Source: Prorocentrum cordatum (Eukaryota; Sar; Dinophyceae; Prorocentrales; Prorocentraceae). From it: 20,000 nt of DNA. Location of the stretch: NCBI GenBank assembly GCA_963575745.1, contig CAUYUJ010006279.1, positions 1-20,000 of the forward strand, written 5' to 3'. Below are positions 16,595 to 20,000 of the stretch, in pieces. The translations under genes and the position numbers were made by a program. How positions within the stretch are numbered: the stretch's first letter is position 1; each line of letters opens with the position of its first letter. The notes under the pieces were generated by a model. The model was not told the DNA's origin, ran no database searches, and saw only the letters and a program-made list of their open reading frames with translations.

Positions 16595-19500
16595 AGATGA
16601 CTGCACAACGAGGAAGACCTTGCCTTGGTGACCCACGCCATCGACACGACCCCAGCAGGATTACAGAGCGTAGCCTCCCTTGAAGCTGTCGCCAACGCTG
16701 AGGCCGGAGGAACCGTCTGCAAAAACTCGCCCCGGATGATTTAGTGGCAGGCCTTCTGTCCGGGCGCAGAAGAAGAAGATAAGTGCCAGAACTGCAAGGG
16801 ATGGCTGAGCGATGGGTCGCAAGCACCAGAGGCACCCTGGCCGGTCCTGTGGGCAGATTGACGACCCCCAGCGATCACGAGGGCGGACGACACGGGTGCT
16901 TTTGCAAGCCAAAGGCGCTATGCGCAGCACAATGATTCGCGCAGTAAGACCTGAGAGGCTCGCAGCGGAAGCTAGATGCTGCACAACGAGGAGACCTTGC
17001 CCTGGTCCGACCCGATGCATCGACACGACCCCAGCAGGATTACAGAGCGTGCTCCCTTGAAGCTGTCGCCAACGCTGAGGCCGGAGCAACCCGTCTGCAA
17101 AAGACTCGCCCCAGATGATTTAGTGGCAGGCTCTGTCCGGCGCAGAAGATAGTGGCCGAGCACTGCAAGGGAGGGCTGAGCGCTCGGGTAGCAAGCACCA
17201 GAGGCCACCTCTGGCCGTCCTGTGGGCAAGATTGACGACCCCTGCGATCACGAGGGCGGACGACACGGGTGCTTTTGCAAGCCAGAGGCGCTATGCGCAG
17301 CACAATGATTCGCGCAGCAAGACCCGAGAGGCTCGCAGCGGAAGCTAGATGCTGCACAACGAGGGGACCTCGCCCTTGTCCGACCCAACGCATCGACACG
17401 ACCCCAGCAGAATCTCAGAGCGTGCTCCTCAGACGCTGTCGCCAACGCTGAGGCCGGAGCAAACCGTCTGCAAGAGACCCGCCCCGGATGATTTGGTGGC
17501 AGGCCCTGTCTGGCGCAGAAGATAGTGGCCGAGCACTGCCAACAGAGGCTGAGCGCTCGGGTAGCAAGCACCAGAGGCCACCTCTGACCATCCTGTGGGC
17601 AAGATTGACGACTCCTGCGATCACGAGGGCGGACGACGCGGGTGCTTTTGCAAGCCAGAGGCGCTATGCGCAGCACAATGATTCGCGCGGCAAGACCTGA
17701 GAGGCTCGCAGCGGAAGCTAGATGCTGCACAACGAGCGGACCTCGCCCTTGTCCGACCCGATGCACCGACACGACCCGGGCAGAATCCCAGAACGTGCTC
17801 CTTTGACGTTGTCTCCAACGCTGAGGCCGGAGCACGCACGAGACCGCCCCGGATGATTTGGTGGCAGGCCCTGTCCAGAGCAGAGATAGTGGCCGAGCAC
17901 TGCCAAGGAGGGCGGAGCGCTCGGGTAGCAAGCACCAGAGGCCACCTCTGGCCGTCCTGTGGCGACCCCTGCGATCACGAGGGCGGACGACACGGGTGCT
18001 TTTGCAAGCCAGAGGCGCTATGCGCAGCACAATGATTCGCGCAGCAAGACCTGAGAGTCTCGCAGCGGAAGCTAGATGCTGCACAACGAGGAGACCTTGC
18101 CCTGGTCCGACCCAATGCATCGACACGACCCCAGCAGGATTACAGAGCATGCTCTCTTGAAGCTGTCGCCAACGCTGAGGCCGGAGCAACCCGTCTGCAA
18201 GAGACTCGCCCCGGATGATTTGGTGGCAGGCTCTGTCCGGCGCAGAAGATAGTGGCCGAGCACTGCCAGGGAGGGCTGAGCGCTCGGGTAGCAAGCACCA
18301 GAGGCCCTCTGGCCGTCCTGTGGGCAAGATTGACGACCCCTGCGATCACGAGAGCGGACGACACGGGTGCTTTTGCAAGCCAGGGGCGCTATGCGCAGCA
18401 CAATGATTCGCGCAGCAAGGCCTGAGAGGCTCGCAGCGGAAGCTAGATGCTGCACAACGAGGAGACCTTGCCCTGGTCCGACCCAATGCATCGACACGAC
18501 CCCAGCAGGATTACAGAGCGTGCTCCCTTGAACCTGTCGCCAACGCTGAGGCCGGAGCAACCCGTCTGCAAGAGACTCGCCCCGGATGATTTGGTGGCAG
18601 GCTCTGTCCGGCGCAGAAGATAGTGGCCGAGCACTGCCAGGGAGGGCTGAGCGCTCGGGTAGCAAGCACCAGAGGCCCTCTGGCCGTCCTGTGGGCAAGA
18701 TTGACGACCCCTGCGATCACGAGAGCGGACGACACGGGTGCTTTTGCAAGCCAGGGGCGCTATGCGCAGCACAATGATTCGCGCAGCAAGACCTGAGAGG
18801 CTCGCAGCGGAAGCTAGATGCTGCACAACGAGGCGACCTCGCCCTTGTCCGACCCAACGCATCGACACGACACTGGCAGAATCCCAAAACGTGCTCCTGT
18901 GACGTTGTTTAAAACGCTGAGACCAGAGCAACCCGTCTGCAAGAGACCGCCACGGATGACTTGGTGGCAGGCTCTGTCTGGCGCAGAAGATAGTGGCCGA
19001 GCACTGCCAGGGAGGGCTGCGCGCTCGGGTAGCAAGCACCAGAGGCCACCTCTGGCCGTCTTGTGGGCAAGATTGACGACCCCTGCGATCACGAGGGCGG
19101 ACGACACGGGTGCTTTTGCAAGCCAGGGGCGCTATGCGCAGCACAATGATTCGCGCAGCAAGACCTGAGAGGCTCGCAGCGGAAGCTAGATGCTGCACAA
19201 CGAGGAGACCTTGCCCTGGTCCGACCCAATGCATCGACACGACCCCAGCAGAATCCCAGAGACTGCTTCCTTGAACCTGTCACCAAGAGCACTGCCACGG
19301 AGGGCTGAGCGCTCGGGTAGCAAGCATCAGAGGCCACCTCTGGCCGTCCTGTGGGCAAGATTGACGACCCCTGCGATCACGAGCTGTCAAACACACGGTG
19401 CTTTTGCAAGCCCTCGGGCCGCTATGCGCAGACACAATTGATTCGCCAGCCAAGAACCTGAGAGGTCGACCAGCGGAAGCTAGATGCTGCACAACGATGA

Positions 19501-20000
19501 GACCTTGCCCGGGTACGACCCGATGCATCGACACGATCCCAGCAGAATCCCAGAGACTGCTTCCTTCTTTGAAGCTGTCGCCAACGCTGAGGCCGGAGCA
19601 ACCCGTCTGCAGAGACTTCGCCCCGGATTGATTTGGTGGCAGGCCTCTGTCCGGAGCAGAAGATAGTGGCCGAGCACTGCCAGGGAGGGTCTGAGCCGCT
19701 CGGGTAGCCAAACACCAGGAGGCACTCTGGCCGTCCTGTGGGCAAGGATTGGGACGGCCCCTGCGATCCGGGGACGGACGACACGGGTGCTTTTGCAAGC
19801 CAGAGGCGCTATGCGCAGCACAATGATTCGCGCAGCAAGACCTGAGAGGCTCGCAGCGGAAGCTAGATGCTGCACAACGATGAGACCTTGCCCTGGTCCG
19901 ACCCGATGCATCGACACGATCCCAGCAGAATCCCAGAGACTGCTTCCTTCTTTGAAGCTGTCGCCAACGCTGAGGCCGGAGCAACCCGTCTGCAAGAGAC
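16595..20000. repeat. ~370-bp satellite array, about nine monomers
   Basis: Using the block CGCTCGGGTAGC (degenerate in the first copy) as anchor, monomers begin at 16809, 17181, 17554, 17918, 18281, 18652, 19022, 19310 and 19697. Spacings are 372, 373, 364, 363, 371, 370, 288 and 387. The 288-base unit has an internal deletion. The copies nearest the element and at the right end of the window carry more small insertions. Each unit holds short hairpins (CCAGAGG/CCTCTGG; GCGC-TAT-GCGC). No tRNA, 5S rRNA, snRNA or dinoflagellate spliced-leader sequence was recognised in the unit. None of the 12-mers occur here. Confidence 0.95.

Noticed and set aside
17248-18327. 359-codon minus-strand frame in the satellite, and similar frames in neighbouring monomers
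   Set aside because: The frames follow the repeat unit, overlap in several registers and show the same translated repeat; they are by-products of satellite DNA lacking stops.
1-20000. tRNA, rRNA, snRNA or spliced-leader genes
   Set aside because: No matching conserved segments were found by eye on either strand; a covariance-model search would be needed to exclude diverged copies.

Overview
The window looks like nuclear DNA of a GC-rich protist, most likely a dinoflagellate. This rests on inference: all recognisable genes run one way, pyrimidine-rich tracts sit upstream of gene starts, satellite DNA is present, and the proteins carry repeat-rich, low-complexity segments. The largest gene has a D-G-N-C-G-I-D motif that I recall, unchecked, from dinoflagellate transposase-like proteins. 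No bacterial signals, rRNA, tRNA or CRISPR were seen.

The main result is an apparent giant transposon of about 16.4 kb (180-16594) inserted inside one monomer of a ~370-bp satellite. The satellite stops at 179 and resumes in phase at 16595. Between these points lie two 103-bp terminal inverted repeats (180-282 and 16492-16594), each built from a short outer segment and two tandem hairpins. A third, larger double hairpin with the same core lies at about 8359-8437, almost exactly at the geometric midpoint (8387).

Layout inside the element, in transcription order (all minus strand): D (15701 to 14536, Gly/Trp-rich unknown); C (13873 to 12048, diverged relative of the nuclease-like gene A); B (11349 to 8926, unknown); H (8197 to 7199, unknown, the only uninterrupted frame); T (6824 to 2710, a 1371-residue pogo/Tigger-like DD34D transposase with an OTU-like segment and an acidic/coiled-coil tail); A (2343 to 879, endonuclease/exonuclease/phosphatase-like). 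A DDE transposase of a TA-targeting superfamily agrees with element ends that begin with TA and lie at a TA in the satellite. T would then be the mobility protein and the other genes cargo or accessory factors; that is inference.

Two further patterns stand out. The 12-mer CCGCAACTGCGG occurs 46 times exactly and about 24 more times with one change, only between 348 and 15658, always in the same orientation, in genes and in spacers. In addition, five of the six genes are broken by eight apparent frameshifts, all in the same direction and mostly at homopolymers, plus three in-frame stops that are each one transition from a sense codon. These may be sequencing errors, decay of the copy, or something at the RNA level; the sequence alone does not decide.
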